From NCBI GenBank assembly GCA_008694505.1, contig VZDJ01007394.1, positions 298,771 through 362,770 on the forward strand: 64,000 nucleotides of DNA, given 5' to 3'. Source of the DNA: Cyanoderma ruficeps. Its lineage: Eukaryota > Chordata > Aves > Passeriformes > Timaliidae. Shown here piece after piece: positions 19,589 to 34,041 of the stretch (positions are counted from its first letter, which is position 1; each line of letters opens with the position of its first letter). The notes below the pieces were generated by a model. The model saw only the letters and a program-made list of their open reading frames with translations. It was not told the DNA's origin and did not search any database. The position numbers and the translations under genes were made by a program.

Positions 19589-20439
19589 ATCTTCCATGTG
19601 ATATGCATCAGCAGCTCCACATCTCTTCAGTGTTAAAAGGCAGAGAGACTCACTTTACAAGACTTCAGGTAGCACAAGGGCTGGTAAGTGCATGGAGTTG
19701 TGCACATATTGGGTGTTACTGCTGGTCCAGAGCCTGAACAGAGAAACACATTCCATGTGACCCATCAGCAGGACTCCAGAGACCACAGTGGTGAGATCTC
19801 TGTTGAGCTATATGCGCTGCAGAGGATTACCTTAGGCAATGAAACAATAATTAAAAATAGACCTATAATTTCATCCAGATGATCACTTGGCTGATGAAGT
19901 CTTCGGTATTTTATGTGTGTCATTTCTAGTCCCATTATAAATACCTACTTAATCAAGTTGTACAACTCTCCCAGAGTATCTGTCTGCTGTGGTACTTCTC
20001 AGGATTAGCAATATTTTTAGAAGCAAGTGTTGGTTTCTCTCACTTTGCTGGATCTGGTGTCCCAGCACTAATCAAAGAATAAATTACAAACTCTTAGGGA
20101 AACCCTTCAGTCTGTACTCATTGCTTGACCTGGAAGGTTTTCCTGGCTGGTAAGTATCAGGCTGGAGGAGAAGGAGAGAATTTCTTACCTTGAACTGGAT
20201 GAGTTAACATAGTTCTTACTGTTTCTAGTCTTAGGCAAGGAATGGGGCAAGTGTCAGAACTGACAGACTCATAAATCTGTGTGGAGAGAATGTGTGGGCT
20301 GGCTGATGTTTGAATTCAGCACTTATCCCCACCCTGCTGGTGGGGCTATGCTCTGAGGCAGGGCTGAGGAGGACAGGGAGCCCACAAGCCCAATGGCCCA
20401 GGCAAAGCAGGGGTGGACCAGGCTGTCTGGCACTGACCT
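19589..20439. other. No recognised feature
   Basis: This is where a third receptor exon might be sought. I see no membrane-span coding on the minus strand here. Confidence 0.4.
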
Positions 20440-20545
20440 CCTGAGGTTTTCAGTATCTCCAAGGACAGAGACTCCCACTAACCACAACCTCTCTGGACAG
20501 CCTGTTGCAGTATTTCATCACCCTCACTGTAAAAATCATGGGTGT
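20440..20545 (-). mobile_element. CR1 LINE fragment, minus strand
   Basis: AGTATCTCCAAGGACAGAG, ACAACCTCTCTGGACAGCCT and CACCCTCACTGTAAAAA are the familiar reverse-strand reading of a CR1 3' region. Confidence 0.8.
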
Positions 20546-20691
20546 TTTGTCCACTGCCATGAAAGCTAGAGTTCTCCCCTCTGTTCCCTGAGTCTCAAGA
20601 CAGTGCAGGTTTCCAGGTACTGGGATTTGAGGAGGAAACAACTATGTATTTAGCACATTATTTTCTAGCAAACATAGGGGCTGTATCTTCA

Positions 20692-22435
<1,744 letters not shown>

Positions 22436-22855
22436 CAGTGTGAAGGGGGTGTTCAGGGTGGTGATCATCACATCAGCAATGGCCAGATTCACAATGAAGA
22501 GGTTGGTGGCAGAGTGCATCCTCTTGTTCTTGATGACCATGTGGCATACCAGGATGTTGCCGAAGAGAGAGATGCAAATGATCACAGAGTAGGTGACAAT
22601 CAGCAGCGCCTTCATGGTCTGGCTCTGGTACTCACCCTCATACTTGGCTCCACTATTGAAGTCCCCCAGGTCCTCCAGGTTCAAGTCACTGTGGAAGAAA
22701 GACTGGTTAGGGAAGCTGTACAGTGCAGAGAAGCTGGTTGTGTTGTGGTTCTCTGCTCGCCAGAAGGGCTTGGGCATGTACTGCAAGGGGAACCAGGTAT
22801 GCTGTCTCATGGCTGGGGCAGCAGAGCCCTGGTCTAGCCACACACTCATCAGCAC
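22436..22855 (-). CDS. GPR83/GPR165-type G-protein coupled receptor, exon 1 (N-terminus, TM1, TM2)
   Basis: This class A peptide receptor exon encodes an extracellular N-terminus with possible N-glycosylation sites (NHNTTS, NQSF). TM1 follows (MKALLIVTYSVII...GNILVCHMVI with the conserved GN), then the loop KNKRMHSATN and TM2 (FIVNLAIADVMITTLNTPF with the LxxxD core). The donor is CTG|GTGAGC. GPR83 binds the proSAAS peptide PEN in mammals (known); the ligand here is unknown. The neighbour HEPH points to the GPR165 paralogue, which adjoins Heph on the mouse X. The start is unsure: no good signal peptide lies in this frame, although one is visible in a neighbouring frame at 22940-22820. Exons for TM4-TM7 were not found down to base 1. 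Confidence 0.8.
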
Positions 22856-25171
22856 CTTCTGCCAGTTCAGCTGCTAAAGCCAGTGGTTGCAGAAGGGAAC
22901 ACAGACACTTGCATTTTAAAAATCTGCCCCATGGTTGCAAACTAGAGAAAAGAGTTGATAAGTGGGTCCTTCTGCCTGTGCTGGGGACATGTCAACTTCA
23001 CCTCTGAGGCTCCCTGTTGGCTGTCCTTCTTAAGTCCCATGTGTCCCCTACAGAGAAGCTGATTCAGAGGCTGAAATATCAGAGATCCCCAAACACTTTC
23101 TCTCTACACCAAGGAAAAAATCTTAGTGAATATTTCCTTTTGGGCACTGTTCTTCTTCAATCCGCAACTTATCCTTGGAAATCTGCTTTACTGGTTCTCC
23201 ACACAGTCCTTTCTGTTTCCCAAGAGTTTTCAGAGCTTGGCAGAAACAAAAAAGGAAGGGCTGCCTTTCGCTTTGCTTTTCCCCCTCCAAGTATCTCTGA
23301 CTACTCAGTGAAGCAGCTTTGCTCAGCAGCAGTGGTCCCTGTGTTCCCTGTCATATACACAGCTGCCAGATGACACCCTGCACAGGAAGGAGCCAATGGC
23401 AGATCTCTTCACACTTTTTCCTGAGGTGTATCACAACCCACACATCAGCAACAGCACAGCCTGACATGCAGATCCAAAGAGCAGCAAAACACAGATGGAG
23501 GGTGGATGTGCTATGATCTTCCCCATCAGCTCTCTGCTCTTCTCTGGACACTCAGCACAACAACTATGTGGGGGTGAGACATCTTCACTACTTTGTGGCA
23601 TCTCTCTTTCTCTTCATCCCAGAGTTTTAGCAGAGAACATCTGAGGGCCTTGTGCTTGGCCCCAACCCCTTCCTGCTCTCATGTGGTGCAGAGGATAGAG
23701 TGAAAAGTGAAACATAATCTGACAATAAGAGCAGCAGCCCAGCATGCCTGGGGGGCACCCAGGATGGCCAGCTGCACTCTCTGCATCCCAGCTGAGCTGG
23801 GTTCTGTGCTGAGCCCCGGGGCATTCAGGTGCCTGCCGGCATCTCTGCAGCACCCTGGCAGAGGCTGCAGGAACACACAGGGCTCCACCCCTGGGCTCCT
23901 TTGCTGTACGGCCCTGACAGGCCTCTTTGCCATGTTCCCTGCCATTTCCCTGCTGTGCATCAGGAGGGTGAGGGCACAGAGCAGCACTGGCTGTACATGC
24001 ACGAACCCAACAGCTGTGAGATGTCCTGGGTGCCAGAGGAGGGTGACTCTCATCCCATATTGCTGCAGAACAGATTTATTCTATTGCAGGTACAAACACT
24101 TCAGCAATCACATGTTGGTTTGCTGCAGTTATTATTCACTTGCAAACATTTTGAGCAGCTCAAAGCAGGCTTTGGGGTTCATCATGCATTGGTGCCAGCT
24201 CCTCTCAGACAGACAAAGCAAGGGAGAAATGTACTTTTGCCAACTCATGCCACCCTTTGTTTCTATAGAATATTTTTGGCTTTCACATGTTGACACTACT
24301 TGAGACAAATTTTTGTAAATTTTCATTTTTGTGAGATTATTTAGCATTTTCCTTGTTAGTGCTCTTTAGAAATGTCAGATTGCTGAAATGTCAGTTGAGA
24401 TGCATATCCATCTTCTGAACAGATCTAATGTGATCTAAAGTAATCTCATCAACAGATCAATGTTGATGAGAGCCAGAGAAATCAAAGCTATACTATAAAA
24501 ATTCAGATCCTTGGGAACATTAAAACACCAGATTTCAAGCATTTTCACAGGTCATTGCCATGGTCCATCACCTTTGCTCATGGAGACCAAGGGGGCTGTT
24601 GGGAACAAGTGCCTGAGCTCAGTGGGTTCATGGAATCTTTCCTGTACTTCCCTCCAGGGACTTTCTCCTGCCTGACAAAGAGAAGTGAGATGATTCAGCA
24701 GTTGCGCTCATTGTACAGCATGTAAAAGCATCCAGGGTCGAGGTTGTTTGCACTTGCACCTAAATTTAAGCTAATTTTAAGGAAATGAGTTCTGAAGACA
24801 TGATTCATCTCCATTACTGGACAGAATTCAATGATGAGGCAAATCATAATAGCAATGGAGATTTACTCCCCAGGCTGTTACTATATGCTCAGTGGGTACA
24901 CGCATTCAAATGCTTGTCCCTGTCTGCTCCCACGAAGATGTACAGAAAATGCTTTCATGACTGGAGTATTGAGCTCAAAAACTGAATAAAATTGTCCCCA
25001 CAGGTCCCTGCAGATTGTTATATTTCATATTTATAAGGTATGTAAAGACTTCACAAGAGGGCAGATGAGAAATCCTGCCAACCCAAGACCACTGCATTAA
25101 AACTTTTCCTAAAGCAGATATTCCCATCATGCTCCAACTGTGCATTTTTTTGGTTTCTTGTCTTGGTCTTC
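22856..25171. other. Intergenic, nothing recognised
   Basis: This is the upstream flank of the receptor exon. Short open frames show no known domain and no clear repeat was identified. Confidence 0.45.
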
Positions 25172-25195
25172 TCCATCCATCCATCCATCCATCCT
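25172..25195 (+). repeat. (TCCA)n microsatellite
   Basis: About six TCCA units in a row. Confidence 0.9.
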
Positions 25196-26198
25196 TCCCC
25201 AAGCTCCACTCTTGATGCTGAGTGTGGGCTTCCCATGTCATCAGGAAAGGAGGTGAGAGCTGCTGGAGATAAAGTGCTACTCCACTTTGAGTCTGCACTC
25301 AGGACACAGAGTTGATGCCCAGAGCAACCAACAAGAAAGCATCCAGCCTCTGACAGAATCCTCTCTCCTACCAGCTGGGAGCTGTGCCATAGGAAGCAGG
25401 GAGCACGCGGATCCTGGCAAAGCCTAAACCAAGCTCTGCTGGTGCAATAATGAGATTTCTGGATTGAAAAAGAGTCTGCTCTGCCATTCAGAGCTGAAAG
25501 CAGCTGGAAGCAGACAGGAAGTTTTAGTGCCTGAGCCTCATCCAAGGGGAGAAAATTCAACAGCTGAAATTGTCAAGTCCAAACAAGGAAAATTTAATTC
25601 AATGTGTCTGTTGCACCATGCAGCTTCTTGCAAGATTTCTCTGCCCTAAAGAATTTCATAGTTTATCCTTTTCTACGTTAAATAGAAGTTTGATAAATAA
25701 CAGAAACAACAAGAACTATAGACCAACCCCTAAGGTTTTATTTCACTCAAAAAGTATGTTAGAAATTAGTCTGGACAAGTCTCATAAACCATGAATCTGC
25801 AACTCTTACTTTTCTTCATATTTGCTTTAGTGCGATTAGGACACTGTACTCCTCTTCATTTGAAATTACTAGTCCTGCTTTTGTGACTCAGAAAACATGG
25901 GATGAACAGGCACAGGCAATTTCCAGGACATTTCATGGACTTGATCATAAGACAATAAATAAACCACATTCGGTGATAACAGAGTGAATACCATAGCAAT
26001 ACATTAAATAAACCAGTTCTGCAATTCAGACAGGTGCTAACCATTCAAAACCACACTAAACACAATGCCTTTCTGTGCAATGAGCAAGGTTTGGCTCCTG
26101 GGGAGGGAAAGATCCTCTCAGCCCACAGCAACACAAGTCACCTATGTGTTCCTCCATCCCACTCACATCATTCACTGCGCGCTTCCTCTTTATATATG
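25196..26198. other. Intergenic, nothing recognised
   Basis: No coding or repeat signal that I can support. Confidence 0.45.
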
Positions 26199-26889
26199 TG
26201 TCCTGGGGTGACTATGATGCCTGTATCACCAATCGTCTGTTCTGTCTGTGCTGTGTGTGTGTTCTGTACCTTTAAGACTGATTCTGAGAGGAGCAGGGAA
26301 GAAAACGCGCGCAGTTTGTTTTGGGAAAACATTTTTCACTCCTACTCACTTCTTCATTCGTCATCCTTGTGTGTGTTCGTCGGATGTGCGTACAGCGGCG
26401 AGAGAGTTTTTTTTCCCTCTTCTTTTTTTTTGTTTAGTTAGTCTAGCTAGCTAAGGCAAAAAAAGCTTCCTGGACTAGTTTTTTTTTCTTTTCCTTTTTT
26501 TTCTTGGGACTGTTTAAATCTGTTCTGGACTGAAAACCCAGGGGAGCACCAGGAACTGCACCTGTGGCCCACCCGGGCCTGGATCTGGGCATTTACCAGC
26601 GCCGAAAGGGACCCAGACTGATCAGAGACTGAGAGAGAGATGAGCTGACTCACGGCAAGGACTTCTCTCAGTTTTGCCATCTCTTTTCAGACCAGTGAGA
26701 GGTTTTATTGTTTCATATTATTCATTCCTATGATTGTGGGTAGCTTGTTTGTTAAATAAATAGTTTTTTCCACTTTTCTCCGAGGAAGTTCTTTTCCCGA
26801 ACCCACTGGGGGAGGGGCCATTTAAGTTTTTCTCTCCCGAGGAACCCCCATTTGGAAGTTTCCTCCCAAATTTGCCCTAAACCAAGACA
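26199..26889 (+). mobile_element. Solo LTR (ERVL-like) with exact ATATG duplication
   Basis: It starts TGTCCTGGGGTGACTATG and ends CCAAGACA. ATATG occurs at 26194-26198 and 26890-26894. It is homologous along its length to 12702-13366. AATAAA near 26755 gives plus orientation. A 5-bp duplication fits class III or class I integrases rather than class II. Confidence 0.9.
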
Positions 26890-26894
26890 ATATG

Positions 26895-29526
26895 AGAGCC
26901 ATTGCAGCTACAATCCAGCTTTTATAAAGTATTTTCACTTACTGAAGGCAGACTTTTAGGCAAAATCATAACATTTACCCCTCTCAATGTGGTAAATTTA
27001 CCAGTCTCAATGGCTTTTGATTTTTCCCTGAGAAAAATCCCTCTGTGGGGAAAAAATGTGGAAGAAGGGTGCTAGGCACTGACTGTCTCTGCCAGATACT
27101 CAATTACATCCCCTTGAAAGAGTATTTGAGCTTTTATTCTCAGAGCTTTCTTGGAGGCAGTGTAATTGGATTCTCATGCTGCAGACAGACAGAAGGAACA
27201 AACAATGGAGGATGTCTGGGATACCAGGCTGCTGATGCTTGACTTAGGAGCTGGAAATTACTTCTTCAAATACACTAGACCAGCCTTTCTGCAGTAAAGC
27301 CTGACATCTAAATTATTCACAGTGAACTGGAACATTGGGGAGGAGCTGTATGGCCTTGGATCCAACTTCTGTACTATAATGGACCATGTCCTTTCCTAGA
27401 GAACAGCCTAGGTTAGCTGAGTGTCCCTCACCTGGCGAGGAAGAACTTCCCAGAGCCAGTCAGCTCCAGGCCATTGCCTTTATGAAGCTCAATACAATGT
27501 ACCTGATGGGTTTGCCATAACTTCTCTACTGTACCTGCAATTATTTCTAATTCCATGTGCCAGAAACACAGTGAGGACCAGCTGTAGCACACACAGCAAA
27601 GCACTTGAGGAGGGTAGAGGCATGTTGTTCTCAGCTGAAAGGACAAAGTTATATTCTAAAATTTCAAGTTATTCCATATGACTATCAAATGGCTGTAAAG
27701 TAAAGCCAAGGGAGTCTCTATCGGCTCAGGACATGGAATTTGACATGCACTAATCCAGAAGATTGGCTCTTGACAAAGAAGGCTTAGCAGATACAGAGGA
27801 GACAGGATGTACAGGGGAGTTAACATGGCAACTGTCACTCATGGTCCCTCAGGAGATGGAAGTGAGCACTGCCAGGTTCAGGCAATGTTGGGAGGTTTTC
27901 ACTTTCTAGAGGATTCAATACCAGGAGAAAAAGCCAGCTCACAGTGGCGAAGGGAGGGGAGTTGCTCTGGAAGCCTCTGGAAGCCTCTGTCAAGCCTTTT
28001 TTCCTTAGTTTGAAGGCAACTCCTCTGGAAGGATGGAGTAGACTAAAAACTACTTTGAAGTTTCTGAAAAACAACAAAAAAAAAAATCCCCAGTCTGACT
28101 TTACCAGCAGCTACAAATGTTCAGACAGGAATCAAGAGCCAGGGTCCTTGAATAAGTGATGCAGAAGATAAAATATGATTTGAAAGGAAACACTTCTGAA
28201 GACAGGGATGCCATGAGCCCTGAACACACAGTCCCAAAACTCACCCATGAACAGCAGCTTTCTTTTTCAGAGTGTGACTGGAGAATAGGTGGTGTTCTGC
28301 AGGTTGTATTCTGAGAATGCTGTTTTTCACTGAAAATCTGAATGAAAGCCAGGACATAAATGTCATCACTAACAATCTGAAGTTTTAGCTATGGACAATC
28401 CATTTTACCCCATTCAATTAAAAATACCTTGCTATACTTCAGAAGCAAGTACTTCTCTAAAATAACAAAATTTCCAACTTCAGTCTCTCAACCCAGAGTT
28501 TGGTTGCTGAGTCTGGGGTCTTGGTACAGAGCTGGAGGAGACAAATGCCTCCAGGGGACGTGTCCCTGCGCAGGGGTCCCTCAGGAAGGACAATGGTGGT
28601 AGATTGACAGGGAGAAGCAGAAAATGGCCTTGTCTCAGGTGTGGAGAGGTCAGCTCTGGAAGCAGCTCAGCCAAGAGATCACTCCTCATCCTCACCTGCC
28701 AGCACTCATCTACTCCACAGTGCCCTTCACATCCTTGCCAGTCTGGGCATCTCCCACTGGGATTCTTTTGCCCTTAAAGCATTCACAGCCTTTTTCAGTG
28801 CCTCTTACTCATTCTTGGATTTTGTTTTTTCTTTTTCATTTCTTCAGATATTTCAGGGGCTAAGTTTTGGAAACACTGATGACAATTCCAGTTGGTTTAG
28901 TTTGCATTCCTAGTATGAAAAACATTTCCTGCATTCATTCTGTTCTCTCTTTTCAACTGCCCTCTATCTGAGTGCTCCAGGAAAAGCAGAATTAGCCACC
29001 GCTTTGTTTTCTCTCCTTACAGCTCCATGTGCACACACTACAATTCCTGGCTTGCAAGAGAAAAAAACAAAAGTACATGTACTTTTTCCTTTAGATGCCA
29101 GATGCCACATTCCCAGATGATCTGTGAATGCCCACATCTCTTTTCAACATCCAAATTTTCAGGGACAGAGGCACCACACACCCCGAAGGCAAACCTCTCT
29201 CTGGTGCACCGACACATTGGCACCCCTTCTGAGAGCCCTCCTGACTCTATGGGCTCCAAAAGCCTCCTTGGCAAGCAGCAAGAGTGATGTCAGTGCTCAG
29301 AAGTGAGTTCCAAACAAGGGCTATAGTTGTAGGAAAGCTTGGCAGGATGTCTGTAGCAGGGGCACAGCTGGTGTTAAAGGGGTTTTGAACATTTCCCAGC
29401 TAAACCCTACCACCCCGTGCCTCAGCACCTCTTCACAGAGATGGAAACCAACTGCAGAACTCAAAATGCACAGCTTCACTGCTGCCCTGATGGAAGGGTG
29501 ATGGCCCTAACAGCTCCTTCCTCTCA
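26895..29526. other. Intergenic, nothing recognised
   Basis: Some short open frames, none with a domain I recognise. No repeat family identified. Confidence 0.4.
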
Positions 29527-29532
29527 CTGACC

Positions 29533-29802
29533 TGTCACCCTGATATTTTTCAGCCTTCTAATGTTTGTATTTTTGTAATAGAGTTTTTCACAGATTTTTA
29601 AGTAAACAAAGTAATTGTTTATCATTCCTCTCTTGATAAACTTCTAGTTTGACCAGTGAGGTCGGAGAGGTAGCAACCTCATCCTCCAATCCCTAGTCAT
29701 TGTCCAGAATCTATATAAATCAAAGTAAAAAAAATAAAACTCTCTTTTTACCCTAACAACTGACTGCGTGCGTGTCCTTCATTTTGTGTCCGTCTAGCGA
29801 CA
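29533..29802 (+). mobile_element. Solo LTR, class II type, 6-bp duplication CTGACC
   Basis: It starts TGTCACCC and ends TAGCGACA. CTGACC is repeated at 29527-29532 and 29803-29808. TATATAAA lies near 29712 and AATAAA near 29738. A 6-bp duplication is typical of alpha- and betaretroviral integrases. Confidence 0.87.
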
Positions 29803-29942
29803 CTGACCCATTTCTGAGCACAGACCAACTGCAGCTCCATCAGGCACACAAAACCAGCTGTTATTATGGTACAATCAGCTGAAACCTCCCAAATCTGTGC
29901 TGTTATGTAAAATTACACAGCTGCTACCTATAGAAAACCCTT

Positions 29943-30260
29943 TGTCGGGGGCTGCTATTTGCCGGCTAGCTCGCCCCGGGAATTCTATATGTCAGAGGTT
30001 TGGCGGGACTGAATCCCTGGCTGAGGCGTGATTAAGGCTTGAGAAAAGAGCGGCTCTCCACGGGGTTTGAGATGGTTTATTTCTCCAGGTACCTCTCCCG
30101 AGTGGTGGAAGGCAGAGAGGTCCTAGAGGCCTCGTGGAAAGAGAGGGAAAAATCTCCTGTCCCCAGGTTATGTACCCGGGGGCAGGTCTCCAGACAGGAA
30201 GGGCAGGGACCACTGGCCAGTACAGTATTATAAAGACAATAGGTGTAGGTGACACCTAAT
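29943..30260 (-). mobile_element. Probable LTR, minus strand
   Basis: On the minus strand TTTATAATACTG (near 30230) precedes a GC-rich tract and AATAAACC (near 30075), the spacing of TATA and polyadenylation signals. The plus-strand left edge TGTCGGGGGC and right edge GGTGACA could be the termini. No duplication was seen. Confidence 0.5.
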
Positions 30261-31549
30261 TACCTGGGCGAATCAGGGGTTCCATGCCTAAAATCTTTTG
30301 ACTCTAACAGGTGATTGACATCAGGGTCAAGGTTGTACCAACAGGAGGGCTTAGGAGAGGGGGGGAATTGGGACAGACCACTACACACATACAAACATAA
30401 AAACACTTGGAAAAACCCGAATTTTGCACCACTACAGCTACCCTCTCTCCATAACATCCCAGCCTTTCTTCTCTTTGCCTGTTTCCTGGCACTGGGGGAA
30501 GCCAGGTGGATGGTATCAGCAGTCAGTTCAGGGAAACAGAGAGCCTTGGGAGGAGCAAAAATCAGAGCCCAAAGTGCTATTCCTTGGCTTTGGGTAATGT
30601 AGCAGGAGGTGGTCTCAAAGCAGTTCTTCCCAGCTGAGAGCAGAAGCTGGGGACAGGTGCCAGAAACCACTCCCCATGCTCTCTCTGTGGCACCAGGTGG
30701 TCCCATAGCTCCGACCAGGCAGCTCCATCCTGAAGTGAGTGGGCTGCCCTGGAGCTGCTGCTCCAGCACAGTGCAGGTGGCAGCAGCTTGGTCTTGAGGG
30801 ACTCCATGTGACACTTGGATTTGAAAGAAAGCTGGGAAGAAGCTGAATGTGTGTCCAGGAAGAGATGTTTGTTTGAGCTGGTCCTAAGGATAAAGAGATA
30901 TTAGAAAAATCGCAAAATCCTTTGGAAGTATCCTTTTTCCTTTTCAGTCTCAGGCTTCTGGTCTCGGTGTGTCTCCTGCTGTAGAGGTCTGATGCTGGCA
31001 CCAGGATACAAGGCTGTGGCACTATCCCCTGCCCTGGTGCAGCCCCCTGCATGGGGACACTGCACTTTTTTCAAAGTACCACCAATAATTTGATGAGGTG
31101 ACTTGGCAAAGGTATGGGCAATTACAGGGGGTGTTTATAAAAATTACTGTGCAGCAGTATTTTTAAGACAGAAGAGTGAACAGCCAGGTAGAACACTGCT
31201 CTTCCCACCACCTGCCCAGGGGAGCTTGGGACACCACATCCTGAAGTCCCCACTCCCCACCTGGGCATCTGGGAGCTGTGGCCACCAGGATACTTCCAAG
31301 GAATGGGGTGCACTGACCCCTTCTGCAGCCCAGCCTGAGCAGATGGCCAGCACTGGTCCTCCCTGCTGCTGCCCCCAGCACTGCTCTGCTTACCCTCAGG
31401 TCAGTGATGGCACCAGGCACCTCTGCAGTCCCAACACCATCACCCCATCAGTCTCAACCTTTTCCCCAGTAAATCACTTTCTCCTTTAAAACCTTTCCTG
31501 AAACTTTCTTAACTCCAAGTTACTGGTATTTCAAAGTTCTTGTCCATAC
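30261..31549. other. Intergenic, nothing recognised
   Basis: GC-moderate sequence with several overlapping short frames on both strands but no domain. Confidence 0.4.
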
Positions 31550-32059
31550 TGTTGATGCCTTGGGAAGGCTGACCTGGAACAGAGACTGGACAGAGCTAGA
31601 GAATAAAATAGATATTTATTGAAGGGCCTTTAAGGATCCACCTTAGGCAGAACAAGAGCCTGACCAGGGCTACACCCAAGGTGGACTTAAAATGGTCACA
31701 AAATGGTCACGAGGTCTTACATTTTTATAAGCTTTTGTCCATTTGCATATTGGGGTTTAATTGTCCAATTACAGCTTTGGGTTGTGAAGTCTCATCCTTC
31801 TTGTTTTCTCTCTTCAGTCCACTGTTGTTTATGCTTTTGGGCCTAAAACTTTTACCGGTTGTCCTTGGTCTTCAGCAGGAAAAGGATTTGTTTTGTTTAC
31901 CTACTCTGTGAAGAGAGTTTACTAGCACTTAATATGAGGCTCAGAACTACACCCCTAGGCTGAAAAACATGAAAGTTAAAACTTAAGGCATCACTGTAAA
32001 TTGCCAGTGATCAGAAGAGTAGAAATTATTTGGTCTTGTTTTCTCCCCAGCACACAACA
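31550..32059 (-). mobile_element. Probable solo LTR, minus strand, TGTTG...CAACA
   Basis: The plus-strand edges are TGTTGATGCC and CACACAACA. On the minus strand TTATAAAAATG (near 31722) and TCAATAAATA (near 31615) are TATA and polyadenylation signals in the right order. The flanks GTCCATAC and GTCCACAT are similar but offset, so the duplication is unclear. Confidence 0.6.
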
Positions 32060-32171
32060 GTCCACATTCCAGAAACACAAACACATTCCAAAAGGGTTAC
32101 TTGGCAGTGAAAGTGTAATGAAACAGCCTTTGTTCTTCTTTATTTCTCTGCAACATGAGCAACAAGAGTGA

Positions 32172-32240
32172 GAAAGAAAAGAAAAGAAAAGAAAAGAAAA
32201 GAAAAGAAAAGAAAAGAAAAGAAAAGAAAAGAAAAGAAAN
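32172..32240 (+). repeat. (GAAAA)n microsatellite ending in an assembly N
   Basis: About thirteen GAAAA units run into an ambiguous base at 32240. The true length is probably unresolved in the assembly. Confidence 0.95.
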
Positions 32241-34036
32241 CAACCTCATCCAGCTAAAATAAGCAAGAGACAAGAACATCTCAAGAATATCTTCATGTGT
32301 TCCCTGTTAAGGATAAGGAATACAGCTCAGCCAGACCCATTGGCAAGTGCTGAACAATTCACTGTCCTGGAAGTAACAATAAAGGAAAAAAATGTTCTGA
32401 AAGACAGATAAAGCCATTCCAAAGAACTGAATCACTGAGAATAATGGGAGTTGCTTGGTGCAGGGAAGTATGTGCTAGGGAAAGAAAAAAGTGCCTGAGT
32501 CAAACTACCCTAAAGGCTTTGCTTGATGAAGCAGCCTGATGAGATCTCACCTGCTTCCAGAACACATTTTTTAAGGCAATATCATTCATTTCTTTAATAC
32601 TGGTGAATCTCAAGGAGGAACAATGCCACCAGGGCTGCAGTCATCATCATAACTATTTTCCTTCAAAGACTACCATTGTATCTGGGATCTCAGCTTGGAA
32701 GAAATGCCTGAAAGGAGGTAACTGAAAAAGACAAAGAAATAAAGTTTGAGACTGTATTACCTTTTTTCTAACAGTCAGAATTTGAAAAGAAATACAAAAG
32801 TCAATGAGAGATTTCCTGTGTGGGAGGTTTTCAACACATACTAAAAATTTCTACATTTTTTTGTTTTCTGCTGCTGTTTACTTAAATTAAGGACCTTCTC
32901 CTTAGTCTGGACAGACTCGGGCATTAATCAAGCAGAGGCAGCTTCTCTGAGGGCTTTCATCTCCTCTGGTCATCAATAGATCATGGCTGCAATTGCATCT
33001 GTCCTGAAATCAGTTGTGGGGGAAGAGGGGGAAGATGCAATTTGGGAGCCAAATAATCTAAATTAAAAATGTTTCTCTCTAATCACTTCTTAATGATTTG
33101 GTTTGGGTGATTACACATCACTCTGGAATGGGTACACTGCGTAATAAGGGAGAAATACAGGAGGAAAAAAAAAAGAAAAAAGGTAGAAAAAAAACCCCTG
33201 ACATCCCAGCAGTTCCAAAGATGCTAACTGAGGACTGACCCAAAACACAGAGAAATACACCTAATTTTATAAAAGTAGCTTAGAAGTTTACACGGCTATT
33301 CCTGTCTTTAGCTCTAATCCTGATCCCTTCAAAAAGAATGGTATTGTTTGTGTTTTCCTAAAATTTTCTAGAACTTAGCCCCATGAAAGTTCAAAAATAA
33401 TAAGCTGTTTGGGAACAGGCCATCTCCTTTCTAACTGCTAACACTGGCTGAAAAGGTTTTATGCGCCTGTGTACCTGATTTGCACATAAATCTCACCTCC
33501 AGAGGGTACTATGAAATTTTAATTATAGTCCATCTGAAGCAAAGTGGCCCTGGATTACATCCAAACTTCTCCCATGCTGAGCAGAGGATTTTGTGCCTGG
33601 CAGTTTTACAAACCTCTTCTGCTGCCAACTTAACAGGATAATACTCAAAACCTTGAGAGCCCTGAGTAGGAGTGGCTATTAGTTGCAAAGGTTCAATTAT
33701 CAACAACAGCACCTGAATTGCTGAACCTCAGACCCAGCACAGCATGTCTCCCTAACCAAATATCATCTCTTTCTGAATCACTGGAACATTTGCACGAGTC
33801 AACCTGAAGCAAAACAACCAGCCCTGCACACAAAGGAGGCCTTTCTGTCCTGATCTATAGTTCTGCTTTGACCCATGCTGGGCAGGGACTTCTGGAGCCA
33901 GTGCTGAGCAGCTGGAGCTGCTGGAGGGCAAAGCAGTTGTAAGCATAAGCAGCCAGCCAAACTTGCAAGAACACTGAAAATATCCCCATGTGTGTGAAAC
34001 AAAAATCAAATAAAATACTTCTGCATAAGCATTTGG
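32241..34036. other. Intergenic, nothing recognised
   Basis: No coding, RNA or repeat signal that I can support. Confidence 0.4.
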
Positions 34037-34041
34037 TTTAG

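Noticed and set aside
20088..20160. LTR start TTAGGGAAACCC as a second copy of the 10848 element
   Set aside because: Similarity stops after about a dozen bases; no core promoter or end follows.
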